DNA of 64,000 bases from Psychrobacter luti. Its GTDB lineage: Bacteria > Pseudomonadota > Gammaproteobacteria > Pseudomonadales > Moraxellaceae. The notes under the pieces were generated by a model. That model had not been told where the DNA came from and searched no databases. It was given only the letters and a program-made list of their open reading frames with translations. Positions 1-8,973 of the stretch are shown here, piece by piece (the stretch's first letter is position 1; each line of letters opens with the position of its first letter). The translations under genes and the position numbers were made by a program. The DNA lies in NCBI RefSeq assembly GCF_014192115.1, contig NZ_JACHXL010000007.1:1-64000 (forward strand), read 5' to 3'.

Positions 1-19
1 CGTATTCAACTTAAATTAA

Positions 20-56
20 AAGGACTGAGTCCTGTGCAATACAGAACTCAGTCCTT
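20..56 (-). terminator. Rho-independent terminator downstream of psiE
   Basis: Two 16-base arms (20-35 and 41-56) pair around a 5-base loop. The single mismatch is C.A if read on the plus strand but a tolerated G.U on the minus strand, and on the minus strand the stem is followed by a T-rich run (TTTTAATTT). Both points suggest it ends minus-strand transcripts coming from folD-psiE, about 130 bases after the psiE stop. Confidence 0.7.
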
Positions 57-188
57 GTTATAAACTAAACCGTCCAACATTTGGGGGTCAGTTCATTGGC
101 AACCCTTTTTTATTAACAGCTATCAATCATTATTAATAATTCATCAATAACCCTCAATCCCTTTATGAAAAATATTTATCAAAAGACC

Positions 189-776
189 TTATTTACGATA
201 ATGGGTGCTATCAACGCTCGGCAGATGATGCTCGGTACTGGTCACTTGATGATCATCCAAATAATCTTCTGGTCGACCAAACATCTTCGCCGTCCACGTC
301 AGTATAACGATTGAGGCACTCAGCACCATAATGGCAAAGGAAATCGTTGCTAGCAACCACAGATGAAAGTCATCCGATACCGCTTGCACATCGACCACCA
401 GATGTCGTGATAAAGCGGTAATCGCAATAAATATCAAAAACTGTACTGGCAGACGATGGGTTTTAAAATAAATTCCAATCATCGCCAGCAGCTCTAGATA
501 AATAAACAGCAGTAAAATGTCTTTTAAATCTGCTGAGCCTTTTTGAAAAATAACAAAGAACTCTTTGCCCGCTGTCCAAACCACCACCACACTGATTAAA
601 AATAAAATAATATAGTGGCAAATATCGACAAACTCACGGCCAATATGTTGCATACGCTCATGTATTTCCATCTTTGGCTTTGATGCATGAGCGGTATTGG
701 TTTGTTGTGCTCGATGGACTTTACTATTTTTCTGTTCCGATTGCTGTTCTGGTTCTTGCTCCGACAGCGGCTGCAT
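189..776 (-). CDS. psiE: PsiE-family inner membrane protein
   Basis: A 195-residue membrane protein. After a hydrophilic Gln/Ser-rich N-terminus of about 45 residues come four hydrophobic segments (roughly residues 53-70, 85-105, 111-130 and 137-163). The stretch around HRLPVQFLIFIAITALSRH is typical of PsiE, the family named after the E. coli phosphate-starvation-inducible protein; its molecular function is not established. Its ATG overlaps the folD stop codon as TAATG, so translation is probably coupled to folD, and the terminator at 20-56 would end this two-gene unit. No Pho box was recognised in front of the pair, so phosphate control cannot be claimed from this sequence. The N-terminal extension is longer than in the E. 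coli protein. Confidence 0.8.
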   Translation of the reverse strand: MQPLSEQEPEQQSEQKNSKVHRAQQTNTAHASKPKMEIHERMQHIGREFVDICHYIILFLISVVVVWTAGKEFFVIFQKGSADLKDILLLFIYLELLAMIGIYFKTHRLPVQFLIFIAITALSRHLVVDVQAVSDDFHLWLLATISFAIMVLSASIVILTWTAKMFGRPEDYLDDHQVTSTEHHLPSVDSTHYRK

Positions 777-1681
777 TAGCTGACTGCACTGTTGTCTAAA
801 CCAGCAGATTTTTCAGCAGCATCAACGGTTTGGCGAATAAGCGTATTAATGGTCATAGGGCCAACACCACCTGGGACAGGCGTATAAGCACTAGCAATAC
901 TTTCGATGCCTTGCAACTCGATATCACCGACGCCGCCATTGTCAGTTGGGTGGAAACCTGCATCGATGACTACTGCGCCTGCTTTAATCCAATCGGCTTT
1001 GATCAGCTCAGGTACGCCCACTGCCCCAACTACGATATCAGCACGCTTAATATGAGATTCTAAATCTTGTGTTCTTGAATGGCAAACCGTTACCGTACAA
1101 TTAGCATTTAACAGCATCATCGCCATTGGCTTACCTAGTATAGCACTACGACCTACGACCACTGCTTCTTTACCAGCAAGCTCGATATTATTATGCTCTA
1201 ATAAATGCATGATACCTTGAGGGGTACACGAGCCATAAGCGGACTGCTGCATCGCCATACGACCAAAACCAAGACAGGTCACCCCATCGACGTCTTTTGC
1301 CAAGTCAATCTGCTCAAAGCAAGCGCGCTCATCGATATGCTCAGGAACAGGATGCTGTAGCAAGATACCATGGACGTCTGGATTGTTATTGAGCTCGTCT
1401 ATTTTCGCCATAAGCTCTTCAGTGGTTGTCACACTTGGCATCTCAACCCGTATAGAATCCATACCAACACGCTTACAAGCATTGCCTTTCATACGTACAT
1501 AAGTTGCAGAAGCAGGATCATCGCCTACCAATATTGTCGCTAAGCTTGGTGTACGTCCTGTCTTAGCTTTAATCGCGTCTACACGCGTACTCAGTTGCTG
1601 TTCTATTTGTTTAGCAAGTGCTTTACCGTCCAAAACGGTAGCAGATCCTTGGGCAGTTGACGTAATAGACGCAATTGACAT
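776..1681 (-). CDS. folD: Bifunctional methylenetetrahydrofolate dehydrogenase / cyclohydrolase
   Basis: Cytosolic enzyme of one-carbon metabolism that oxidises 5,10-methylene-THF to 5,10-methenyl-THF with NADP and hydrolyses it to 10-formyl-THF. Family hallmarks are visible: the active-site YVRMK segment (Tyr61, Lys65), DVDG, the nucleotide-binding [12 protein letters not shown] segment and the C-terminal [11 protein letters not shown] signature. The reading frame stays open to 1762, but the ATG at 1681 is chosen because a GGAG lies 8 bases upstream and it gives 301 residues, close to the usual 285-300; the upstream extension would be a non-family hydrophobic leader. The stop overlaps the psiE start by one base. 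Confidence 0.95.
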   Translation of the reverse strand: MSIASITSTAQGSATVLDGKALAKQIEQQLSTRVDAIKAKTGRTPSLATILVGDDPASATYVRMKGNACKRVGMDSIRVEMPSVTTTEELMAKIDELNNNPDVHGILLQHPVPEHIDERACFEQIDLAKDVDGVTCLGFGRMAMQQSAYGSCTPQGIMHLLEHNNIELAGKEAVVVGRSAILGKPMAMMLLNANCTVTVCHSRTQDLESHIKRADIVVGAVGVPELIKADWIKAGAVVIDAGFHPTDNGGVGDIELQGIESIASAYTPVPGGVGPMTINTLIRQTVDAAEKSAGLDNSAVS

Positions 1682-1755
1682 AGTAACTCCAATAGAGGGT
1701 ACGATAAAAAAGTAAAGACAGCGCCTGCAGTATTGTTGCATGCCTGTCTTATGTT

Positions 1756-1775
1756 CGGTCAATTCTTTTTGACCG
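1756..1775. repeat. Inverted repeat upstream of folD
   Basis: CGGTCAA and TTGACCG form 7-base arms around a 6-base loop, about 75 bases before the folD start. It could be a 5'-leader hairpin or a protein-binding site. No poly-U tract follows, so a terminator is unlikely. Function is unknown. Confidence 0.3.
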
Positions 1776-1936
1776 TTGATTGAGACTGATATTGTACCTG
1801 TTTGGGCTAAAAAATCCTAGCACTCTAATATGGGTAATGGCGGCTTTACGCCAATACAGAAAATAAATCATACAGCTTAATTCTATTTGATAAGTGTCTT
1901 ATGGTTAGAATGATTACCTTATTTTTTAATATCAAA

Positions 1937-2626
1937 CTACATATCGGTATCGCGCTCTGAAAAACGCCTATTAAGACGTCGACATCTTAGCAGACTTCTT
2001 CTAAAATTAGCGTTTATAACTTTATATCTTCGTTGCTTATTACCAGTAAATCGACTCATCGTAGCTTCTCCCTCTGCACAAATACCTTGCTTTTTAATAA
2101 CCAGCCTCACTGTTTTGAATAATATTTGAATATCTAACCACATCGATTGATTATCAACGTACCAAATATCAAGCTCAAAGCGTTTTTCCCAACTGATGCT
2201 ATTACGACCATTGATCTGGGCATGACCAGTGATTCCTGGTTTAACTAAGTGCCTCTTAAACTGCTCTTCACTATATAATGGTAAGTACTCTATAAGCTGA
2301 GGACGCGGGCCCACTATACTCATTTCACCTTTAAGCACATTCCATAGTTGAGGTAATTCATCGAAACTACTCGCTCGAAGCTGCTTACCAAACTCTGTAA
2401 GACGATACTCATCAGGCAAGAGATTCCCTTCAGAATCTTTATCATCGCTCATTGTCCGAAATTTAATAATCTCAAACGTTTTACCATCAAGACCAGACCG
2501 AGCTTGACGAAATAACACAGGTGCTCCAAAATTCTTCCTAACTTTGTATACCACCAGAATATAAATAGGCAACATTAAAATTAAGGCCATTAGAGCAATA
2601 CTCACGTCGAATACCCTCTTAAGCAT
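1937..2626 (-). CDS. Initiating phosphoglycosyltransferase (PglC/WcaJ-type sugar transferase)
   Basis: Monotopic phosphoglycosyltransferase expected to transfer a sugar phosphate from a UDP-sugar to undecaprenyl phosphate, starting the repeat unit of the polysaccharide locus. It has one N-terminal hydrophobic re-entrant segment (about residues 8-28), the KFRTM motif, the catalytic Asp-Glu pair in SFDELPQL and the SIVGPRPQ motif. Start at 2626 is chosen because a perfect AGGAGG lies 7 bases upstream; an upstream in-frame extension lacks such a site. The core ends near EATMSRFTGNK, and a roughly 30-residue Arg-rich tail is extra compared with the ~200-residue PglC proteins. It is the last gene of the minus-strand polysaccharide locus. 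The sugar used cannot be told from sequence. Confidence 0.88.
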   Translation of the reverse strand: MLKRVFDVSIALMALILMLPIYILVVYKVRKNFGAPVLFRQARSGLDGKTFEIIKFRTMSDDKDSEGNLLPDEYRLTEFGKQLRASSFDELPQLWNVLKGEMSIVGPRPQLIEYLPLYSEEQFKRHLVKPGITGHAQINGRNSISWEKRFELDIWYVDNQSMWLDIQILFKTVRLVIKKQGICAEGEATMSRFTGNKQRRYKVINANFRRSLLRCRRLNRRFSERDTDM

Positions 2627-2813
2627 TTTAAAACCTCCTATGTAGAGCAGTTCACTATGTACCCAGACCCACAATGCATTTCTTATATAATAAATATTAA
2701 ATACATATACTCTTAAAAACGAATATATAGGATAAAGTAGCTTCCAAGATAAAAACTATTAGACTTTGTGTTTCCTGAAGCGATGACTAAGAGATATATT
2801 TCAATATAAAAAT

Positions 2814-3968
2814 CTAACCTAAACCCATCTCCACTATCATATGAGCGTTTACTTTTTTAACGTCATACTTATCTACCGCAATACCTCTAGAGGCCGATCC
2901 CATTTGCTCATAAAGATTGGGATGCTCTATGAACTGGCGCATGGCATCTATTAACTCATCAACGGCTTGGACAGGAACTAGATAACCATTTATACCATTG
3001 GTCACCGGCTCCCTACACCCTGGAGCATCCGTCGTAATAATAGCTCGTCCCATTGACATGGCCTCTAACACAGAGCGCGATGTGCCTTCGCGATAGGACG
3101 GCAATACATAGACTGAACTGGCCGCTATAGCAGGACGAACATCTGTAAGCTGACCCCAATATATGATGTCGCCATCTGCTATCCATTGATCTAACTGTGC
3201 TTGCTCAATGGCTGCTGGGTTTTCATCTATCGAGCCTACTAGATGAAATTCGGCATCAGTATATTCTCTCTTTATCTGTTTGGATGCTTCGACATATTCT
3301 ACTATTCCTTTATCTTTGAGCAGTCTAGCAATCAACAAAAAGGAGGGCTTTATGCTACCTGAGTCATTCCTAGGTAATGGAAATACATTGAAGTCATTTA
3401 AATCCACTCCTGAGCCGTTCACCACTACTGTTGGAGTGATTGACTGAACTATACTTAGTTTTTTCAATAAATTTAAGTCATCATTATTTTGAAAAAACAC
3501 CTTAGAAGACTTTGCTAATGCTTGTTGGTAAAGCGCATGTACAAATTTTTGAAAGATACTACGCTTGTCAGTTTCCTCTACTTGCTGAAAGGTATAACCT
3601 AGTCCTGATATCAACACAAACCGATAAGGTACTTTTGCCAGCCATGCTGCTAATGTTCCATACACTACAGGCTTTACAGTGTAAGAAAGTATATATTCTG
3701 GTTTAATTCTATTTAATATCTGATAACTATGAAAAAAAGTTTTTATATCTTTAACTGGGTTGGTTCCGGTCCTTTGCATAGCAATCTGATGGACATGATA
3801 TCCACGACCTATAAGCTCATTATGGTCTGCAGTGTATTTCTCTAAATCAGGAGAAATGACATGTATCTCATATCCTAATTGAGCAATGGACTCCAAAAGC
3901 TTGCCTCTAAAATTCAATACATGAGGCAAATAGTTAGCAAATATTAGAAAACTTTTTCTCTTAGGCAT
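2814..3968 (-). CDS. Glycosyltransferase family 4 (PglA-like)
   Basis: 384-residue retaining GT-B enzyme. The N-terminus (about residues 6-25) carries the LPHVLNFRGKLLESI segment typical of PglA-type transferases that add a HexNAc to undecaprenyl-diphospho-sugar, and the C-terminal half has the nucleotide-sugar-binding EX7E region within YREGTSRSVLEAMSMGRAI. Its place next to the PglC-type initiating enzyme fits addition of the second sugar on the cytoplasmic face. The upstream spacer (3969-4168) is AT-rich and no promoter or terminator stands out. Donor sugar is not predictable. Confidence 0.82.
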   Translation of the reverse strand: MPKRKSFLIFANYLPHVLNFRGKLLESIAQLGYEIHVISPDLEKYTADHNELIGRGYHVHQIAMQRTGTNPVKDIKTFFHSYQILNRIKPEYILSYTVKPVVYGTLAAWLAKVPYRFVLISGLGYTFQQVEETDKRSIFQKFVHALYQQALAKSSKVFFQNNDDLNLLKKLSIVQSITPTVVVNGSGVDLNDFNVFPLPRNDSGSIKPSFLLIARLLKDKGIVEYVEASKQIKREYTDAEFHLVGSIDENPAAIEQAQLDQWIADGDIIYWGQLTDVRPAIAASSVYVLPSYREGTSRSVLEAMSMGRAIITTDAPGCREPVTNGINGYLVPVQAVDELIDAMRQFIEHPNLYEQMGSASRGIAVDKYDVKKVNAHMIVEMGLG

Positions 3969-4168
3969 AATGTTTCAGCTTAATTATTTAAATCGTATAA
4001 AGAGAATAGCTATGAATATCATTATTAATACTGCAAACTAACATTCGACTCAAAATATATTTATATATTCACATATATAAATATACTATAGGTAGTTTTC
4101 ATACTAATTACAATAGAAAGACATAAATAATTTATATTTATACCTTTGAGAGAGGTGGTTAAGAATTT

Positions 4169-5350
4169 TTACTGATTGATTTTAGGAAGTGGGTTTTCAC
4201 TTGGAAGTCCTTTATTAGGGAATAATGTACGAATTTCACAGTCAGCACATACGAACAGTACATATATCATAAAGAATGGATATCTATAACGAACAGCTGT
4301 TCCATAGTTAAATACAACTAAGCCATATACAGACATGGATAAAGCCATAAATAACAACCAAAAAGCAAGCTTGTCAGGACTTTTCATCCAAGCTTTACGT
4401 GTTATCAGAAATAAAATAGTAAGTACAAATAAATTTTCAAATGACTGAATCAAAGGTAAGAGGCCGCTCGCTTCCCATATAAATGGTTTAGACAAAAAGT
4501 AAAGACCTGAGGTCAAACCTTCAATGACAAACTCTCCTGCTCCAGAAATAAGCATGATTTCGTCAGCTTTTCCTCCATCTTCTACAAACATAGCCGCCCT
4601 AAAATGATTAATTTGAGGGATCGCTATCGGAGCAGAAAGAAGCAATCCAGCTAGGCTAATCAGGCTTATAATTACTGCTTTTGCTAACCCCATACCCTTT
4701 TTGGACACATTAAAAATAAAATACATTAGAACAATAGGACCTAAAATAAAAAAGTTCTGGAATTTAATTAGATATAAAGGAATAATAAATAAAATGCTTT
4801 TAAGAATCTTAGACTCACGGGCATAGACAACAGTTAACACCATAAAAAATAGAATGAGAGTTTCTCGCAAGCTTAGCGCTGTGTATAGAGCCATGCTTGG
4901 AAACAACAGATAAAACCATATTGATACTTTTGTAAAAATGTTTTTGACATACAAAACGAAGAACAAAACGATATAGAGAAAAGTATTATAGAATCCTAGA
5001 CTAATAGGAGAAACTGGAGATGGAAATGGTAACAGTGCAAGCATGGCACTGGCTTGAAAGACATTATCACCACCTGTGAATGCTTCAATCAAACCCAGTT
5101 CTCCAGATCTTATCGCATTCACTCCCTCCCAGTACCTAAACTGATCACCCATATATGAAGTACTAAACAATACGTCATTTAGAACAAAAGGAAGCAAACA
5201 GTGTAAAGCAAGAACTACTTGATAATTGGAAGGAACCTTAAATTTGTATCCGACAGTAACAATGAGCAACAAGCATATTAGCAAACTAGGCAAGTCAAAA
5301 AGCCTGATGCCTAAGAATCCATACGTGTAAATCCAACTTGGGTCTGACAT
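4169..5350 (-). CDS. Candidate Wzy/EpsG-like polysaccharide polymerase
   Basis: 393-residue protein with about ten hydrophobic segments and a short polar loop carrying YMGDQFRYWEG, which resembles the Asp-containing periplasmic loop of EpsG/Wzy polymerases, and another SLRETLILFF segment (residues about 160-170). Such proteins polymerise lipid-linked repeat units at the periplasmic face. It is the only polytopic protein of the locus with this shape, so polymerase is the best call, but Wzy sequences are poorly conserved and an O-unit transporter or acyl modifier cannot be excluded. DNA here is visibly more AT-rich than the housekeeping genes. The gap to the next gene (5351-5559) shows nothing recognisable. 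Confidence 0.6.
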   Translation of the reverse strand: MSDPSWIYTYGFLGIRLFDLPSLLICLLLIVTVGYKFKVPSNYQVVLALHCLLPFVLNDVLFSTSYMGDQFRYWEGVNAIRSGELGLIEAFTGGDNVFQASAMLALLPFPSPVSPISLGFYNTFLYIVLFFVLYVKNIFTKVSIWFYLLFPSMALYTALSLRETLILFFMVLTVVYARESKILKSILFIIPLYLIKFQNFFILGPIVLMYFIFNVSKKGMGLAKAVIISLISLAGLLLSAPIAIPQINHFRAAMFVEDGGKADEIMLISGAGEFVIEGLTSGLYFLSKPFIWEASGLLPLIQSFENLFVLTILFLITRKAWMKSPDKLAFWLLFMALSMSVYGLVVFNYGTAVRYRYPFFMIYVLFVCADCEIRTLFPNKGLPSENPLPKINQ

Positions 5351-5559
5351 CAGTTTGTCTCTATATTTTTAATAAAAAATTAAAATGACATATCTGTTTT
5401 AACTACTATCGAGGGACTGTTGTGATTAGCATATTGGGGCATTATTCTAATTTAACCTACTGGCTTTGTACGACTACGTTTTAAAAGGTGTCTTGCTGAT
5501 TGTAGTACAATAATTACATATATTCAAAAATATAAATATAATTTTGCTATCCATATAAA

Positions 5560-7518
5560 TCACTGGGTCTCAAGCCAAGCTTGGAACATTAGTATATTCC
5601 ATAGTTGATCTTGATGATTATATTTACCACTCAGATGCTCTGTCCACATCATACGTATGGGTGCGGGATAAAAATAACCTTGCTGTAGTAATAGTTTCTC
5701 ATCTAATAATGCTTCAGCCCAATCCCGTAATGAACCACGTAACCAATCGTGTAAAGGTAGGCTAAACCCCATTTTAGGTCGTTCAATCAATTGATGAGGG
5801 ACATGACGAAATAGCACCTGCTTCAGCAACCACTTGCCTTCCCCATTCCGTATTTTGTAATCTAATGGCATTTTCCAGGCTAATTCAACAATACGATGAT
5901 CTAGCATCGGCACTCGCGTCTCTAAGCTATTAGCCATAGCAGCGCGATCAACCTTTACCAAAATATCATCAGTCATATAAGTCTGTGCGTCCATAGCCAT
6001 CATTGCATGTTGAAAGCTATCTGTTTTCGGCCAACAATTTATGTCACTTATCAAAGTACTAGGTTCTTTTGCACCTATGACTAACTTCTCAGGCTGCTGC
6101 CAATGACTGGTCAATGATTGATAAAAGTCCTGTTCACTATCAATATTTAGCACACCTGCTAGCTTGTGAGCCTTATCACCAGGAGCACTCAATCGTAATC
6201 TTTTAGGGAGAATAGGATTAAGTGTTGTGAACATAGCATCCCAGCTCTTAGGTGCGAAAGCAGTCAGCGTCGTCGACGCCAATCTTCTCATTGGTCTAGG
6301 CAGTTTACGATTTTTATTCCAAACTTGCTGAGCCATGAGGTAGCGATTGTAGCCCCCAAATAGTTCATCACCCCCGTCACCACTTAAGGCAACCGTCACA
6401 TGCTCACTTGCTAACTGACTGACTAAAAAGGTCGGGATTTGTGAGCTATCTGAAAATGGCTCACAGTATATAGATGATAATTTCGGTATCACTGCTAAAG
6501 CATCTTTAGGGGTTATATAAAGCTCAGTATGTTCAGTACCAATGTGCTTAGCCACAGCTTTTGCATGCGTTGCTTCGTTATATCCTTCATCCTCAAAACC
6601 AATAGTAAAAGTCTTAATTGGCCGCTCGCGTTGCGCCTGCATTAAGGCAACAACCGTACTGCTATCTATACCACCGCTTAAAAAGGCACCAAGTGGAACA
6701 TCTGATTGCATTTGACTGCCAATAGTCTCTACAAGTGCTGATTCTAAAATATCAACTGCTTGCTCTGGACTGCCAGTAAAAGGATTCTCTAGCCCTGTTT
6801 CAACTACAGTATTAAAACTCCAGTAGGCCTTGGGTACCGCTATTTTAGCTGTTTTCAATTCTGCTAAAGGCAACTGTAACCAATAACCAGGTCGTAACTT
6901 TTTAATACCTTGATAAATACTATAAGGAGCAGGGATGCAGTTGTGACGCAACAGTAACGTGATTGAATCACGATCGATGTCTGCTTTAAATGTCGGGTGC
7001 GCTTTCAAAGCTTTTAATTCAGAACTAAAGAATAAAGTATCGTCTTGCCAACCCCAATATAAAGGTTTTTCACCCATCCTATCCTTTGCTAAAGTCAGTA
7101 GTTTTGTTTGCTTGTCCCATAGAGCAATGACAAACATACCTACCATAGCTTGTAGTGTTTTCTCTATACCCCAAGCTACGAAACAAGCGAGCATAGTCTC
7201 GGTATCTGAATGACCTTTCCATTCGAGTAAGAAGCCTTCTTGATTAAGCTGTTGACGTAGTTGCAGATGGTTATATATCTCACCATTAAATACAACCACA
7301 TATCGTCCACAATTAGAATGCATAGGCTGTGCGCCTGCAGGGGATAGCTCTAAAATGGCTAAACGCCGATGACCAAGCGCCAATCCCATAGTTTCATCCA
7401 GCCAGCTATCGCCAGCATCTGGACCTCTATGATAAAGAGTATCTTTCATCTGCGTGATACAAGCACGCATGCCTATATTACTTGATGAGTTTTGGCGGAA
7501 ACCAACAATACCACACAT
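5560..7518 (-). CDS. asnB: Glutamine-hydrolysing asparagine synthase-like amidotransferase (first copy)
   Basis: 652-residue two-domain enzyme. Cys2 after the initiator Met is the glutaminase nucleophile (MCGIVGF), RGPD (32-35) and the FNGEIYN segment complete the class II glutaminase domain, and SGGIDSS (281-287) is the PP-loop of the synthetase domain. A strong AAGGAG lies 6 bases before the ATG. In polysaccharide loci such enzymes are believed to amidate uronic or other acidic sugars rather than make free asparagine; this is inference from position. It is followed after 10 bases by the UbiA-like gene. A second, clearly different copy is at 11436-13307. Confidence 0.85.
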   Translation of the reverse strand: MCGIVGFRQNSSSNIGMRACITQMKDTLYHRGPDAGDSWLDETMGLALGHRRLAILELSPAGAQPMHSNCGRYVVVFNGEIYNHLQLRQQLNQEGFLLEWKGHSDTETMLACFVAWGIEKTLQAMVGMFVIALWDKQTKLLTLAKDRMGEKPLYWGWQDDTLFFSSELKALKAHPTFKADIDRDSITLLLRHNCIPAPYSIYQGIKKLRPGYWLQLPLAELKTAKIAVPKAYWSFNTVVETGLENPFTGSPEQAVDILESALVETIGSQMQSDVPLGAFLSGGIDSSTVVALMQAQRERPIKTFTIGFEDEGYNEATHAKAVAKHIGTEHTELYITPKDALAVIPKLSSIYCEPFSDSSQIPTFLVSQLASEHVTVALSGDGGDELFGGYNRYLMAQQVWNKNRKLPRPMRRLASTTLTAFAPKSWDAMFTTLNPILPKRLRLSAPGDKAHKLAGVLNIDSEQDFYQSLTSHWQQPEKLVIGAKEPSTLISDINCWPKTDSFQHAMMAMDAQTYMTDDILVKVDRAAMANSLETRVPMLDHRIVELAWKMPLDYKIRNGEGKWLLKQVLFRHVPHQLIERPKMGFSLPLHDWLRGSLRDWAEALLDEKLLLQQGYFYPAPIRMMWTEHLSGKYNHQDQLWNILMFQAWLETQ

Positions 7519-7528
7519 TAAACACTCC

Positions 7529-8293
7529 TTAGTCTAGATGACCGTGACGTAACCAACTGCTACCGGCAGCTGCTAACGCGATAATAGAATAAACAGCACA
7601 AAGCAGAACAAAACCACGAGCTTCATCGTAAGGAGCTAATGCTAAAACCCCAGTCAAAGGCATTAAAAAAAATACCAGTCTAAAACGAATTCTTTGACGA
7701 CCCGGCATTTTTAGCAACCCTTTACTATCAAGATAACCAAAAAGACGGAAAGCCGCGTAACTGATACTTGCTGCTAGGGCGATACCCATCCTATAACGAT
7801 CTTCTACCACAAATATGACTGGTGCCATAAATCGAAACCAAGCCAACCAAAGAAAGGTTGCCGCCTTGAACTCACGATCAACAAAGATATTATGAAGAGC
7901 GAATACGATAAACAAGGCTAAAAAGAAACTCCACCATGCCCATACCTCTTGCATATTTAGTAGAATAGTTAATACTATAAAAGCCATTATTCGAAAAGCA
8001 ATCCACGTAAGAACCCACATAGTAGGTGCATTTTGAGGACCGCGTCGACGACCATCTTTCTCTTTACGTGCCGCGAATAAGTCATTTACAAGATAGCCGA
8101 TCTCATACAAACTGATAAATGCAAAGTATACTAAGATAGCCTGTATCAAAGCTTGAAACGGTGGGACACTACCCAGAGCCATCACAAGTATTGCTGCACT
8201 TAGCCACTCAAATAGCGCATGAAAAACCCAACTTCCATTACGCAGACGCGTATTATAGAAGTAACTAAATGGCAATATATATATGATATTCAT
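7529..8293 (-). CDS. Polytopic membrane protein, possibly UbiA-like prenyltransferase
   Basis: 254-residue protein with about seven hydrophobic segments. After YEIGYLVNDLFAARKEKDG comes a basic patch; this resembles the NDxxDxxxD metal-binding motif of the UbiA superfamily, but the second Asp is Ala, so the motif is degenerate. Its ATG overlaps the stop of the upstream HAD-like gene as TGATG, so the two are translationally coupled. UbiA-type phosphoribosyltransferases and HAD-like phosphatases are known to act together in polyprenyl-phospho-pentose synthesis, which makes a lipid-linked sugar role attractive here. This is inference; catalytic activity is not assured. Confidence 0.45.
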   Translation of the reverse strand: MNIIYILPFSYFYNTRLRNGSWVFHALFEWLSAAILVMALGSVPPFQALIQAILVYFAFISLYEIGYLVNDLFAARKEKDGRRRGPQNAPTMWVLTWIAFRIMAFIVLTILLNMQEVWAWWSFFLALFIVFALHNIFVDREFKAATFLWLAWFRFMAPVIFVVEDRYRMGIALAASISYAAFRLFGYLDSKGLLKMPGRQRIRFRLVFFLMPLTGVLALAPYDEARGFVLLCAVYSIIALAAAGSSWLRHGHLD

Positions 8294-8973
8294 CAGCTTA
8301 GCCTTATATAAGTAGCAGTTAATCCTGCCCAGCGCTCCTTATGGGACGCTTTATGCAAAACCACATAAGCTCTCCTTGCACCACTTAGCAACTCTCTATC
8401 TGTCAAATTATCACTGATGGCATCGTATGAGCTGTCAATCAAGTCGATACCAATAAGATTACTTAAAGCTCGTGACTTTAATCCAGTTAAGTCACGTTTA
8501 TAACGGCCTGTTAAAACACCGTCTTTACTCTCAAGCTCACTAGCAACAAATCTTACACCCAACTGCTTTGCCAATGCCGAAACGATAGGTTGTAAACTGG
8601 CAGAAGCCAATATTATGTGTTTGTCTTTTATCGCAGGTGTAACGACATTCCAAACAGCAGGGACTTTTCTATTATCCAATAACCATTGTGCATAAACTTC
8701 TGCATTTAATTCGAGAGAGCTGACTGTATCGTCTTTCAGCATTCTAACAAGTAAGTGCTTTAAAACATGTTTACCAGTGAGACGTTCAATCACTGCGATT
8801 CCTAACCGAAACGGACTAAGATGTGCGGTCAAAGCACGAAGCATTGGCAAACGCCATTGACGTTCAGGCTGCTGAGAAAAATGTACTCTGAGCAGGCATA
8901 ACGTTGTATCGTCATAGACCAATGTGCCACAAACATCTGTTATAAATAAGGTGGCGTTTGAATTATTGTTCAT
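8293..8973 (-). CDS. HAD-superfamily (subclass IB-like) hydrolase with altered motif I
   Basis: 226 residues. Motif I reads TDVCGTLV, with the nucleophile Asp13 present but Cys15 in place of the second Asp, which normally acts as acid/base. Motif II is around IILASAS, motif III Lys in GLKSRAL, and motif IV is SDNLTD near residue 187. It overlaps the upstream glycosyltransferase gene by 4 bases (ATGA) and the downstream UbiA-like gene by one base, so the three are co-translated. A phosphatase or phosphotransfer role on a lipid-linked or nucleotide sugar is possible; loss of the second Asp could mean altered chemistry. Confidence 0.65.
   Translation of the reverse strand: MNNNSNATLFITDVCGTLVYDDTTLCLLRVHFSQQPERQWRLPMLRALTAHLSPFRLGIAVIERLTGKHVLKHLLVRMLKDDTVSSLELNAEVYAQWLLDNRKVPAVWNVVTPAIKDKHIILASASLQPIVSALAKQLGVRFVASELESKDGVLTGRYKRDLTGLKSRALSNLIGIDLIDSSYDAISDNLTDRELLSGARRAYVVLHKASHKERWAGLTATYIRLS

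Noticed and set aside
830-1063. Plus-strand open frame opposite folD
   Set aside because: It is a shadow of the well-supported folD frame and has no ribosome binding site or family likeness.
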